From Hypericum androsaemum (lineage: Eukaryota; Streptophyta; Magnoliopsida; Malpighiales; Hypericaceae), in contig OZ023182.1 in NCBI GenBank assembly GCA_963995505.1, positions 4,270,707 through 4,334,706 of the forward strand: a stretch of 64,000 nucleotides of DNA, written 5' to 3'. Positions 41,824 through 52,387 of this stretch are shown here, piece after piece. Each line of letters starts with the position of its first letter. Position 1 is the stretch's first letter. The notes below the pieces were generated by a model. The model made no database searches. It was not told the DNA's origin and saw only the letters and a list, made by a program, of their open reading frames with translations. Position numbers and translations under genes: made by a program.

Positions 41824-42408
41824 TACAGTAAAATCTCTCTAAAGTGATATTGTTGGGACTGGAGAAAATTATCACTTTAGAGAGGTTATCATATAAGAGG
41901 GGTTTATATTTTTTTACTACAAAAAAATTATTGTGTAATTCTTACTTGACCAAGACCTGTCTATCTGGTACCGAGCGAACAAGATATTGTTGATGCAATT
42001 TTGAATCAATCAAATAAAAGTGCAAATAAAAGTCACGAGATACCTTAAATCTTGGCTTATAGCGTTATTCAAATGCTACACTCGATTGAAATTTTTTTTA
42101 TAAACAAGACGCCGATCAAAAAAATTATTTGAAAATAATTCAAAAGATGAATGATGACGTAAAAGTTATCAAACAAGAAAATCTAGCATAAATTAACATT
42201 TTAAAACAAATTTGTAAAGTAGGTAAAAATATATGTATTTATTCAAAAATATCACTTTATGCGAAAATTGGGACCGAAATTTTACACTAAATTTTTTTGA
42301 AAAAGTATCAATTATTACGATAGAGGAGTTATCATATTTTAACACTGGTCCCAACTCGGGACCGAAAATTTTTATCAATTTAAAAAGATTATCACTCTAA
42401 GGATCACT
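41824..42408. repeat. possible degenerate inverted-repeat element
   Basis: The left end ACAGTAAAATCTCTCTAAAG runs into TTGTTGGGACTGG and ATTATCACTTTAGAGAGGTTATC. The right part has related motifs in inverted order (TATCATATTTTAACACTGGTCCC ... AAAAGATTATCACTCTAA). I recall similar 'CTCTCTAAA ... GGGAC' repeats in many plant genomes. No target duplication was fixed. Confidence 0.3.
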
Positions 42409-42820
42409 TTTGTAACTTCATTTGACCCCAGCGATGAGAAACCGAGTGGGATATGCATGCCACGTGTCAAGAGACAATTGGGGAAGATGCTCCTGGATTT
42501 GAAGCAAGCATTTACAACCTTGGGCGTACCGGCGAAGCGAAAGACAAGGAAGGAGCCCGCAGTAAAGCCGCACGTGTCAGGGGGGCTGCCGCGTGTGTCC
42601 GAAAACACGATTGCCAGGACGGACGACAGTGAGTGGTTCACGTGGCAGCGAGGTGATCCTACTGTACGAGACCAGGTTTTGTCGGGCCTGCGGAGGTGTA
42701 CCGGCTTGATCCAATCACGATCAGCCGTTTATGTTCCTGAATATTGATTACCCAATTCGTTAACAGGTTTATTTCACGAGCGAAATATCTGGTTCAAATC
42801 TACGATGATTTGGTAGCACC
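42409..42820. promoter_or_regulatory. cluster of three CACGTG G-boxes with no adjacent gene
   Basis: CACGTG palindromes lie at 42461-42466, 42571-42576 and 42639-42644, two followed by TC and one by GC as in ABRE-type elements. A short plus-strand frame (42457-42747) has no domain. The segment is GC-richer than its surroundings. No gene is recognisable immediately on either side, so it may be a stranded or captured promoter. Confidence 0.4.
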
Positions 42821-42837
42821 AAAGTCCCATTTTCTAT

Positions 42838-43567
42838 GTTAGATATCCGGGAAATTCAGATCAAAGAGGGCCTCAATCCGATCACGAAAGATATGTGGAA
42901 AGAAGTCCGAGCTTTTGGGCTTAAGGTGAAAGAGGGGTTGGACAAGCCGAAAATTACAATTATAGCGAAAAAATTATTTTTATTATGGGATAGGGATGCT
43001 TCAGAATTCTTAAAAATTGATTGGTTCACAATAAAAAAAGAATGTAACGCCGAGGCATAGGAGATCTGTGCTAAGATTTTTCCTATCTAGTTTAACATAT
43101 GTTATCTAGATAGTCAATTTCTTAGTTGTTTTTAATTTTTAGGAGAATTGTAGTGCTTAATGGCACGATTGGTGTAGTGCACTTGTGCACAATGGCATGA
43201 CCTTTTGATTGATAATAAATATTTTACGTATAAAAAAAGATATCCGAGAAATTCTAAAAGGATCTCTCAGCACCCGAACTGCCCCTTCACTATGTTAGAT
43301 ATCCGGGAAATTCTAAGTAGGAATTCAGAAGTTAAGATTAGTCACGTCTATAGGGAGGCGAATTCGTGTGCGGATTAGATGGCTAACTATGGGTTTTCGC
43401 TTCCACTTGGAACGCAAATTTTTCGTAACCCTCAAGCGGGTATTGGCACGATTTTTATTGAGGGATATTAGCGATGTCTCGGTGCCAAGAATGGTTGTAA
43501 CTCATTTTCATGATTAAATAAAGAGTTGCTATGGGGCGACTTTAGTCCCTCTTTCTTGACAAAAAAA
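42838..43567 (+). mobile_element. 5'-truncated LINE 3' end with a nested retroposon
   Basis: The plus strand near 43310-43440 encodes NSEVKISHVYREANSCAD, MANYGFSLPLGTQ, the RNase H end of plant L1-like elements, with in-frame stops. It ends in an A run at 43560-43570. A 17-base duplication AAAGTCCCATTTTCTAT flanks it (42821-42837 and 43568-43584). Inside, a phrase GTTAGATATCCGGGAAATTC occurs at 42838 and 43297, and a variant at 43241. Confidence 0.8.
42859..43239 (+). mobile_element. nested retroposon inside the LINE tail
   Basis: The segment is bounded by GATATCCGGGAAATTC (42843-42858) and GATATCCGAGAAATTC (43240-43255), a 16-base duplication with one mismatch, and ends in TATAAAAAAA. It has a short lysine-rich open frame (to 43060) but no recognised domain, so its class is uncertain. 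Confidence 0.55.
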
Positions 43568-43584
43568 AAAGTCCCATTTTCTAT

Positions 43585-43802
43585 ATCCATTAACCATATT
43601 TGAAATTACTTGATATTCATAATTTTAGGATATGAAATATTCCAATTGTAATACAATTTAAATTAAATATTCACATTGTGGCTGTCAAATACATTTTATA
43701 TATTTTTATTTCTGATTTTTTGTATGTAGGTTTTATCTTAAACAATTTAGGCGAAACAGTGTTTTTGAAAACCTAGCGGACTAACCATCTCTGTCATCAA
43801 AC
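43585..43802. other. intergenic; no gene seen
   Basis: AT-rich DNA between the LINE and the next hAT-like element, without motifs. Confidence 0.4.
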
Positions 43803-43810
43803 CCCTACAT

Positions 43811-44161
43811 TAGGGATGGTAGAAATACACATATCCTGAGGATCGGACCCTATCCTTACCCTACGAGTTCAGGGTATGTTGACTTCGACTGGGTCTAGGG
43901 TAGGGTATGGGTATGAGTCTATGTTTAGAAGTAAGGTCTAGGGTAGGGTATGAATCCATAGTTAGACCTTATGGATCGGACCCTACCCTTGTATTTTTAG
44001 ACCCTAGTTAGACCCTGGGTTTTCAGGAGGGTAGAGTATGAATCTAACAATAAAAAATTTGTAGGGTTAAAAGTAAGGTATGAGTTCAAAAAAAATATAA
44101 GATATGGGTAGTGTCCTACCAATACTCTATCTTACCATACCCATTGTCATTGCCATTCCTA
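43811..44161. mobile_element. hAT-like MITE, 351 bp (same family as 7013-8238)
   Basis: The ends TAGGGATGGTAGAAA and, inward from the right, TAGGAATGGCAATGA are inverted, flanked by CCCTACAT (43803-43810) and CCCTACGT (44162-44169), an 8-bp duplication with one mismatch. The interior is a set of GGGTAGGGTATG-like motifs. It shares GTTGACTT(C/T)GA(C/T)TGGGTCTAG with 7078-7101. Confidence 0.8.
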
Positions 44162-44169
44162 CCCTACGT

Positions 44170-45749
44170 TGTTGAAGAAGGATAAGCTGCAAATTGTTGG
44201 GTAAAGGAGAAGCAAAGGGACCAGTTTTACGGTTACTTGAAGTCCAAAATAACAGGCCCAATAACGAATTAAGAAGAAACAAGCCCACGAGAGGAAAACA
44301 TGAGAGAAATACTCATTTTTACACACAATTTATTGCCTATTGAACCGATTGCCTTCGTTTCTAATTGATTTTCATTTCCATTATTGGATAGAACAGTCCC
44401 TCAATCTTCGTCAAGTGATGACAGATTCACAGGGATGATATACCATTTTGAACTTTCCAATTCAAACAATGCTCTACCGTAATTTTAGTTTTTTTTTAAT
44501 ACACCACATATTTGGGGCGAGAAAATAGTACATTTTAAATGTGACAAAATTTTATAACAAATATTTTTTGTCTTCATGAGTTCGAGTTCGAGTTCGAGCT
44601 CGAGATCTTTAGTTTAGTAGTAACAATGTTCCCATATCCAAGTACTTATCGGTTACATTATTTTATTTTATTTTACGATTTATATTCTAACTTTTTATCC
44701 TTGATTTGTAACGCTGATTTCGGAACATATTAAGCTCCAGTTTAGTACCGTTACTTGATTCAAGAATTAAACAAGGCTCCTTCAATAATTACCTTACGCG
44801 CTGATTTTAAATGCCAATTTATGAGGCTCCTAATCAAATAATCACCCATGCAGTCAGTGTTTCTTCCATGATTACAGCCAATCTTTCACCCACTGTAATT
44901 TTCGCTTTTTAACAGTCATCTAGCTCATTTTTGGTAATGTTGCTTTATTCCATTCAAATGTCCGGGCAAAGCTAGACGAGTAGGGACCCAATAAAATGGA
45001 AAGTACAAAAACCAGTAATTGGAAAGATTAAAAGTAATCGCAAGCGTTAATTACCATGTGCATCCCTAATTACACCTTCCATGTTCGGACTTTTTTCCAG
45101 AATGGTTGTTCAACTAAAAAATATATTGTAAATGAGTTGTCCAAATCAATACTTACAATTACAAACATGAGTAATTTTGAATTTTCATATTTTTTTTATT
45201 CCGCTGCCTTATCACACTAAATTAGTTCACCAAAACAAAAATCACGCTAATATAGTAAAATATTCCCAGCACGTCAAACGAGCTCCAAGTTCCTATATAT
45301 TCTCAAAGTGGCGGACTATAGTAAATATAAATTAGCGATTATAGACATTAGCGAGGGCCAAATGGAAGAAATTGGATTTTTTTTAATATACATGGAATTT
45401 ATATACCTAATTTGAGCCGAAAATGTAACTAAATTATTTCAAAAAACTAATTTTGAATTAAGTTAAAATAATATATTTATCAGTCTAAATACTTCTTGGT
45501 GATGAAAAAATGGATTACTTGCACAATGATTTTGGAAAAAATATATTTGTTCTAATTTAAATCAAATATTACCGATTAATCTAAATTTAATTTAACTAAA
45601 TTATTTTAATTTCTTCAACAACTTAAACTCAAGATCATATTAAATTAAAAAGACCGCAGTCACCACGTAGGCAAATGGCCCCTTGGCTAAGGGAGCAACT
45701 AGGGTACGCACGCGCATCGCACCCTACACTATACTATACTATCTCATCC
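44170..45749. other. intergenic; no gene seen
   Basis: AT-rich DNA with a short GAGTTC hexamer run (about 44578-44602). Nothing coding is supported. Confidence 0.45.
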
Positions 45750-45757
45750 TTTATAAA
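45750..45757 (+). promoter_or_regulatory. TATA box of the BIG GRAIN 1-like gene
   Basis: TTTATAAA lies about 400 bases upstream of the ATG, followed by a pyrimidine-rich leader with a CT repeat at about 45941-45967, a common feature of plant 5' leaders. Confidence 0.55.
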
Positions 45758-46154
45758 GCCACCCTCTCCCTTGTCCTGTTTCCCCCAATCTCAAGTCCTC
45801 TCCCACACTCTCTCTCCCTCTGTGTCTTGTCTTAAGCCAAGGCGTGCCATTCTGTTCTCATTTGCCACACCCCAGACCAGACCAAACCAAACCCCATCAT
45901 CACAAGTTTCAGTTCAACAACAGCAGCAAAAGGAAGCACATTGTCTCTCTCTCTCTCTCTATCTCTCTGGTGTCTTGTCTTTGCTTTGTGTGTCTCTTCT
46001 TCCACTATAACATTGCAGCTTTTTCTTTTTTGGCCACTCACTCTCAATTGGCACCAAAAGAGGAAACACAATATCTAAACCCTTGTCCTCCTGTTGGCCC
46101 CCCTCCTCCTCCTCCCATTATAAACACAACCACCATTAAGAAACCAAAAAAAAA

Positions 46155-47270
46155 ATGAGATACACAATAAGAGAAGAAGAGAGGTACCAAAAAAAGAACC
46201 CAACTTTCTCCTCGTCTCTCCTCGACGAAATCTACCGCTCCATGGCCGAGGGTGACCAGGACACCGTGAAGCCCAAAGAGAGAGAGGTGTTGGCCCTTCG
46301 CCGGGCTTGTTTGATCGAGAAGTGGATGGACCAGAAGGTCAGCGAAAAGGTCGTGACCCATCAGAGGAAGAAGCCACCGCAATTCGAGCACGACCTCGAC
46401 CACGATCCCCGGTTCTTCAGCTCCGGTTCCAGCTCGTCGGATTCCAGTTCCGGCGGGTTCTCATCCTCCGACAGCGATTCCTTCTACAAGAAGCCTCCGA
46501 AGCCTATAAGGACGGCTAAAACGGAGAGGACTCTGTTCTACGAGCAGAGGGAAGAAGCTCGGGTTCACGAAGACAGCTCGATCAAGTCAAAGTCTAGGGC
46601 TTTGAAGATTTACAACAACCTGAAGAAGGTGAAGCAGCCGATTTCCCCCGGCGGGAAGCTCGCAACTTTCATCAACTCCCTGTTCCAATCAGGGCAAAAC
46701 GGTAAAAAGACACCCAAGAGCCCAGCTTTAGAGTCCACGTGTTCATCGGCTTCTTCCTTCTCGAGGTCGTGTCTGAGCAAGAACTCGCCCTCCACGAGGG
46801 AGAAGCTTCGAAACGGGGTCAAAAGGAACGTCACGTTCCAGGAGTTGAAGCCCGTAGGGCAGAAGAAGCTGTACATGGAGGAGGAGACGGAGAAAGGGTT
46901 TGGCCTAACTTCGGTCTCCCTTCCAACGGAGTGGAGAATCGGGAAACCGAAGATGGAGGAGGAGGTGAAGAGCCGGAGGGTGGAGGAGGTGGCCAGAGAG
47001 TTCTTGAAAGAGTATCGCCACCAGAAGAGTACTAATAAAGTCCCGGTTTCGAGGAGGGACGGTAATAACAATAATTACCGGTACCGAAAAGAGGAGGAGC
47101 TTGGAGAAGAGGATGATAATGATGCTATGAGTTGTTCGAGTTCGGATCTATTCGAGCTCGACCACCTCGCTGTGATCGGCGCCGATCATCGGTACCGGGA
47201 GGAGCTTCCTGTGTACGAGACTACCCGAGTCGAGACCAATCGCGCCATTGCTGGTGGCTTGAGAGTTTAA
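46155..47270 (+). CDS. BIG GRAIN 1-like protein
   Basis: A single-exon gene of 371 residues. Family blocks appear in order: an N-terminal PTFSSSLLDEIYRSM, LRRACLIEKWMDQKVSEKV near residue 50, a Ser-rich stretch (SSSDSSSGGFSSSDSDSF), PKPIRT, KSRALKIYNNLKKVKQPISP and GGKLATFINSLF near 145-180, STCSSASSFSRSCLSK, RRVEEVAREFLKEY, and the C-terminal block CSSSDLFELDHL ... RYREELPVYETT ... NRAIAGGL. BIG GRAIN 1 in rice is a plasma-membrane-associated protein that promotes auxin response and transport and enlarges grains. Here the role is inferred from similarity. The gene is intronless, as usual for the family, and stands alone in AT-rich DNA. Confidence 0.92.
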   Translation: MRYTIREEERYQKKNPTFSSSLLDEIYRSMAEGDQDTVKPKEREVLALRRACLIEKWMDQKVSEKVVTHQRKKPPQFEHDLDHDPRFFSSGSSSSDSSSGGFSSSDSDSFYKKPPKPIRTAKTERTLFYEQREEARVHEDSSIKSKSRALKIYNNLKKVKQPISPGGKLATFINSLFQSGQNGKKTPKSPALESTCSSASSFSRSCLSKNSPSTREKLRNGVKRNVTFQELKPVGQKKLYMEEETEKGFGLTSVSLPTEWRIGKPKMEEEVKSRRVEEVAREFLKEYRHQKSTNKVPVSRRDGNNNNYRYRKEEELGEEDDNDAMSCSSSDLFELDHLAVIGADHRYREELPVYETTRVETNRAIAGGLRV

Positions 47271-50200
47271 GAGTGATGATATCTGGGTTATAGAGCAGAT
47301 TAATGATCTTCTTCTAGTCCGTCATCTTCTCTTTTTTCCTTTTTTTTTTGTGTTTCAGTAGTGTTGTTCTTGTGTAATTAAACTTTTTTTTCTTTTTTTG
47401 TTCTCTTTTTCTCTGAGATGGGTTTTGTGTTGAGATCCATCTCTTCAGGTTGGGGAACATAGGATTGGAAACGGTGATGTTGGTATATCGAAATTAATCT
47501 ATTTCTGGCAGTTCATTACATCGTTAATGGTGTTATGACCTTCTTTCACAATCTAGGCGCTCTTTTTTTTATTCGAAAATTTTTTACTGGATTTTATTTC
47601 AGTAGAATTTTACATAAACTATGGTCGAAATTTTGTGTGCGGGACTCGGAGGGGTTGTAAGTGACATTCTTCCACATTTTTTATCTACTAGTTTTGTTTA
47701 TTGCACCGGAATATTGCGTTTTATACTAACTTCAGGTATAGAACAGTTTAAATTAACACGTTGCTAATAACAAGTTTGAAAGACTTATTTATAATTATAA
47801 AATGAGTTGAATATGAAAATTTATGTCGAGTTCACACATAATTTCCATTTTATGGCACATTCATTCTATGCAAGCGTCAAATTTGAAAATTAATAAGTTA
47901 TTGTACAAATTAATTCGCCATCATGTGAATGCGTCCCGGTGTATAAGTTGGACCCATGCCAGTACGTAGAAGTTTAAAGACAGGCCACACTTGGTAAGAG
48001 GAAGGACTACATTTTTTGGTTTTAGAAATGCTCAAACAACCATAAAACAATTCAAAAAAGTGAAGAGAGGGTACCGTTTTTTACAGGGGAAAAGGACAGA
48101 AGTGGGGATGCGATAATTCCAGATCATATGATCTAAGGAAGCAGGCAGACAGATACTGACATTACAGATCTGATACTATCACAGAAAAAGGAAAGAAAAA
48201 GAGAAGGAGGAAAAAGAAACGAAATATTCGAGATTGTAATCACAAGCAAAATGAGAGCAAGTCATGGGATTTGTGAACAACTTGGTGATGGTAAAGAAAA
48301 AGTTAGATGAGCAAAGGAGTTTGGTCGGATTGTCAAAAGATTTATATTTACCTTTTGAGTTTAAACCTTACAAATATAAAAGACGTTATTGAGACAGTTA
48401 CCCTTAAACAGATCCGTCCGATAATTTTCTTATATGAAAGATTAAAAAAAGAAAAAGGCATATCTTCCCTTCTCCAATGGGAATAGAGAAAGTTGTGAGA
48501 GCTTTTGCTTTCTTCTCGTTGTGATCTCTCTCTCTTTTTCCTTTCTTGCGATTAGGACTTGGGTTTTGTATTTTGGCAAGTTCTGAGTACTCTGCCTGGC
48601 CCCTCCTCGTTGCTTGAACGTTGAGTTAGCATCATAACCATTCCAAGGCCAACACCCAAGAAAATTATTCGACCTAAAGAAGGGGTCACGATATTTTCTT
48701 GGTTCCAATTCCTACAATACAAGCATACTTTTATATATATTTTGGACCCGATATGTTTGTTTTATCCGTATTCTCCTCCATTTTCTCTCGTCACCACAAT
48801 GGACAAGAGCGATAAACTATTTACCACTGTGTAAAAAGAAAAACAATACTATGAATATGTCACTGGACAAGGATTTGAGGTTGAAAGAATTTTCATAGAA
48901 AGTAGAGTACCACGAAGCATGAAGCATTGTGGGGATAAGACATAATTTTGGTGGTCCATAGAAATTGATGGGCTACAGTAATAAGCTTAGCTGTGTTGCA
49001 AAATAGGAATCGGTAGTCAAAGTTAACGTTTCTCTGTGTACTATTTCAGTTTACTTTTGGCTAATATCAAATTCCAAAACCAAAATTTCCCACAAACAAC
49101 CAAATCAGACCCATTAATTTTTTTGGGAGTATGTTCGATCCCGATGCTTGCATGATCGTACTCTAGTCCCAATTAGATTAGAAGGCAGATGCAAGTATTG
49201 TCGTAGTAATTCAGACCCATTATTGGTTTCATTTCTTAAAAATTCAATTACAATTCGTATAAAACAAGATAACAACCGGACGGTATTTCTAAACATAAAA
49301 TTCTTATCTTGCATGGTTCTATTCCTTTGACATCAATTTCTTCCTATATCATGTGATAAAGAAATTACAATTTATATTAAAATCGATTGCTGAAAAAATA
49401 ACTCTAATATGCTCCGGAATCTTTCCCAATGATTACCGAGGCAGCTCGAACTGAGTTCCCCTCAAAATTCAACGACACAATCAAGAATCTAACGATTCTA
49501 GAGCAGTGACACTTGGAAGATAATGTATCATTAATAGATCTCATAATGGCCTACAAAACATATCATTAGTACGCGACGAGCATGCACAAAGGTCTCGTAT
49601 TGTGAAATAAAATATTTATTATATATATAACCACATATTATATACTAAATCTTGGTCAAATTTATACGACACCCATGTGATTAGAAGCTCGAACCAACAA
49701 GAACAGCTTTAAATTGGTGGGTGGATTTGAACCTTATTCAAGGAATATAGGTAAAGCGAGTAACTGAAATATTATAATGCGAGGGGTACTTTATAGTTGG
49801 ACGTGCTCGAAATAATAATAAAATGGTAGTTGGGAGTGCGGGAATATTAGTAGCTTACTATATGGGTTACTTATCAAAAAAACTATATGGATTTAATAAT
49901 ACATTATTTGAATTCAATAAATTAATTGACAAAATATCTTGAGTTAAAGTAACTCATAACACATTATCGTTATATGTTTATTAGAAGAGTTTTATTACCA
50001 TTGAAAAAAATTATCGACTTTAAACTAGATTATTCTGTACGAAAATCAAATAGTTCTAATAAAAAAAATATTATGTCGAATGGTACACTTACTCCTGACG
50101 GCCCTTGATTAATTTAAAAATTCGGTATGGTTGGTGTCGTGCCAGCAATGAAATGATTAGTGGTGAGGAATTAATAATGGCTATGAACTATTGGCGTGAA

Positions 50201-50621
50201 ATGAGGTTAATGAAGCAACATAACTAATTTCAATCCGACTCTTCAAAAGAAAAAAAAAACTAATTTTAGTTTTCAAACGTAGGAGTTGACCTTAGCCAAG
50301 ATTAATTCATATTGGCTGAAAAATACACGGGATTTCAAACAATTCCATGTATCAATCAATCATAATCAGTATATTCTATCTTTGGTATCATTGATCACTT
50401 GATATAATCCCCGAAATTTTGTTTGGTTAGCCAGAATTTAAAACAACTCAGTAGACTAATTACTAATATCATAAAAAATGATTAAAAAAAAGTTATATAA
50501 AATTTGAACTCTTTAGAGAGTACATGTAATCCACATACTACTACATTGATTAATCTATGTTCGAATATTAAATTTTTTATTAAACTAAAACACGATCTTT
50601 TTAACACATATATACACACGG
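47271..50621. other. long intergenic region; no gene seen
   Basis: Bases 47271-47560 are probably 3' UTR of the BIG GRAIN 1-like gene. The remainder is AT-rich, with short frames lacking any domain (48442-48708, 49114-49314) and no pairable repeats that I could detect. Confidence 0.5.
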
Positions 50622-50639
50622 AACTAAATAAGTTTAATT

Positions 50640-51385
50640 GCTCGAGGATTGAAAATAATTCTCTCTCTCACTAATTTTTAGAGAGAAATTTTTCTCCCAA
50701 CATGTGATATCTAAAGCTAGAGTTTTTTACCCTTTCTTCCTCCACCCCACATCCACAAACTTACTCAGATTTTTTAGTTGTTTGGTTTTATTGACGGAGG
50801 CATTACCTCTTGTTCCGGAGAAAATACTACCAAATGCGGTCTTCCTCGGGCTCGCCCAACAACACTCTCGTCGGCTCGCCGTCCGATCTCTGTCTTGTGG
50901 TTCCAGGAGGGCCGTCCACCTTCTGAGCTCAGGTTGCTGATCTGCTCAGATTCGGTCTCCCCTCGATTTGTTTGGTACTTTCAATTCAGTTTTATGCTTT
51001 ATCAAGATTTTAGTATCTATCTTTTCGAGGCTCGTGGCTGTCACTATCTTGGTTGGATTCGTCTGGTTTTTTTTGGGTACACATGGGTGTAACAAAAGTC
51101 TCATTGCATTGTTGCATTTTCGGTGTAGCATTGCGCTTGTCAGCTACCACTATTGTCAGCATTGGTTTAGTATGATTCTTCTCTCTTGAGAAGCTATCAG
51201 CTCGAATGGCTGAGAACATAGCCTTAGTTTCTATCTCTGCCTTGACACCTATGCATATCACACTTTGTCCACTCTTTGTTGTTTTATGTTCATGTGTAGC
51301 TTTGTTGTCTTTAATTTTATTGTCTATGTATTTATTTTCATCCAATGTAACATGACTACTAGTTAATGTATCTAAGCCTGAAAAA
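50640..51385 (+). mobile_element. non-LTR retroposon, 746 bp, class unclear
   Basis: A perfect 18-base duplication AACTAAATAAGTTTAATT flanks the segment (50622-50639 and 51386-51403) and the plus strand ends in a run of A, the marks of target-primed insertion. The interior has a pyrimidine-rich 5' part and no recognised reverse transcriptase, so it could be an internally deleted LINE or a retroposed transcript. Confidence 0.8.
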
Positions 51386-51403
51386 AACTAAATAAGTTTA
51401 ATT

Positions 51404-52128
51404 AATTTATGTATACGGTTAATGGTGAGTGGTACTGTACTATTGACAAATAAAAGCTGTAATTTCTGCCACAGGTTGCACGACTTTTTGTGACATAAAT
51501 GTAAGACGATGACGTTAGACGGTCAGTTCGGTGGCGTATGCTATTCCTCTTCAGTGTTCAACGTAATGTACTGGCCCCAAAATAGCAGAAGATAAGAATT
51601 CCTTGCTGCTCATCTTCCAATTGGGACATTAAAGCAATTGACATCTACATACAAGTGGACCATGTATGCTTCTTCAATCCCCAACCCCATTAAATGCTTC
51701 AAAAGTTGTCACCCTCCCCCCTCATTAATAGCAATCAGAAGTTACTGCTAGCATTTTTTACCTTTTTACTCTTTCACCTTAGAGATTTTGGGTTGGATTC
51801 AAATATTTTAACATAATATGAGATTGGGTTGATCTCGCGAAATATTATTGCTCGCACGAATTTCGCATCTTAACACATTGGTGATATTAAAACCCGTACA
51901 AATTTGGTCCAATAAACTTCGTTCAGAGAACATATTAAAAATACTACACTACTAGTTACAATGATAGAAAATTCATAAATATATTCTATTAAATTTTTGG
52001 ATTGAATATTAATTTGAACTCAAACTTCTTTTCTCTTCTTGTCCATTGATTTTAACAAAAATACCCTAAAAGTAACAACCACTTAGATTAACTGACGAGC
52101 GTATTATTTTAGTTGTTATGATACTAAA
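51404..52128. other. intergenic; no gene seen
   Basis: AT-rich sequence without motifs that I can support. Confidence 0.45.
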
Positions 52129-52387
52129 TATAACGCTCCGTGATTCGATCGACTGTCTCCACAAACCAACATGGGTCTTTTTCAGCGTGCTTTGTCCTAA
52201 CTCGCACGCATCCCGAAAAACTTTCCGATAGGTCACCCATCCAAATCCTACTCTAGGTCAAACGCATTTAACCTTGGAGTTCTCTCAAGATGTGTGCCAG
52301 AAAAGAAGGTGCACTTTGTTGGTATGGATAGTACCAATCAAATCACTTAAGCCTTTCACCATAACATATTATTTTCGGTGTATCACA
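52129..52387 (-). mobile_element. second Cassandra solo LTR with 5S-like domain
   Basis: It aligns over its length with 33791-34048, including the reversed 5S-like part (GGTCACCCATCCAAATCCTACT, AACGCATTTAACCTTGGAG region) and the end GTATCACA. The first base pair of the plus-strand end is TA, where the other copy has TG. No target duplication is visible, so it is probably older or its ends are eroded. Confidence 0.83.

Noticed and set aside
46044..46403. 119-codon minus-strand frame opposite the BIG GRAIN 1-like start
   Set aside because: Antisense shadow of leader and coding sequence with no features of its own.
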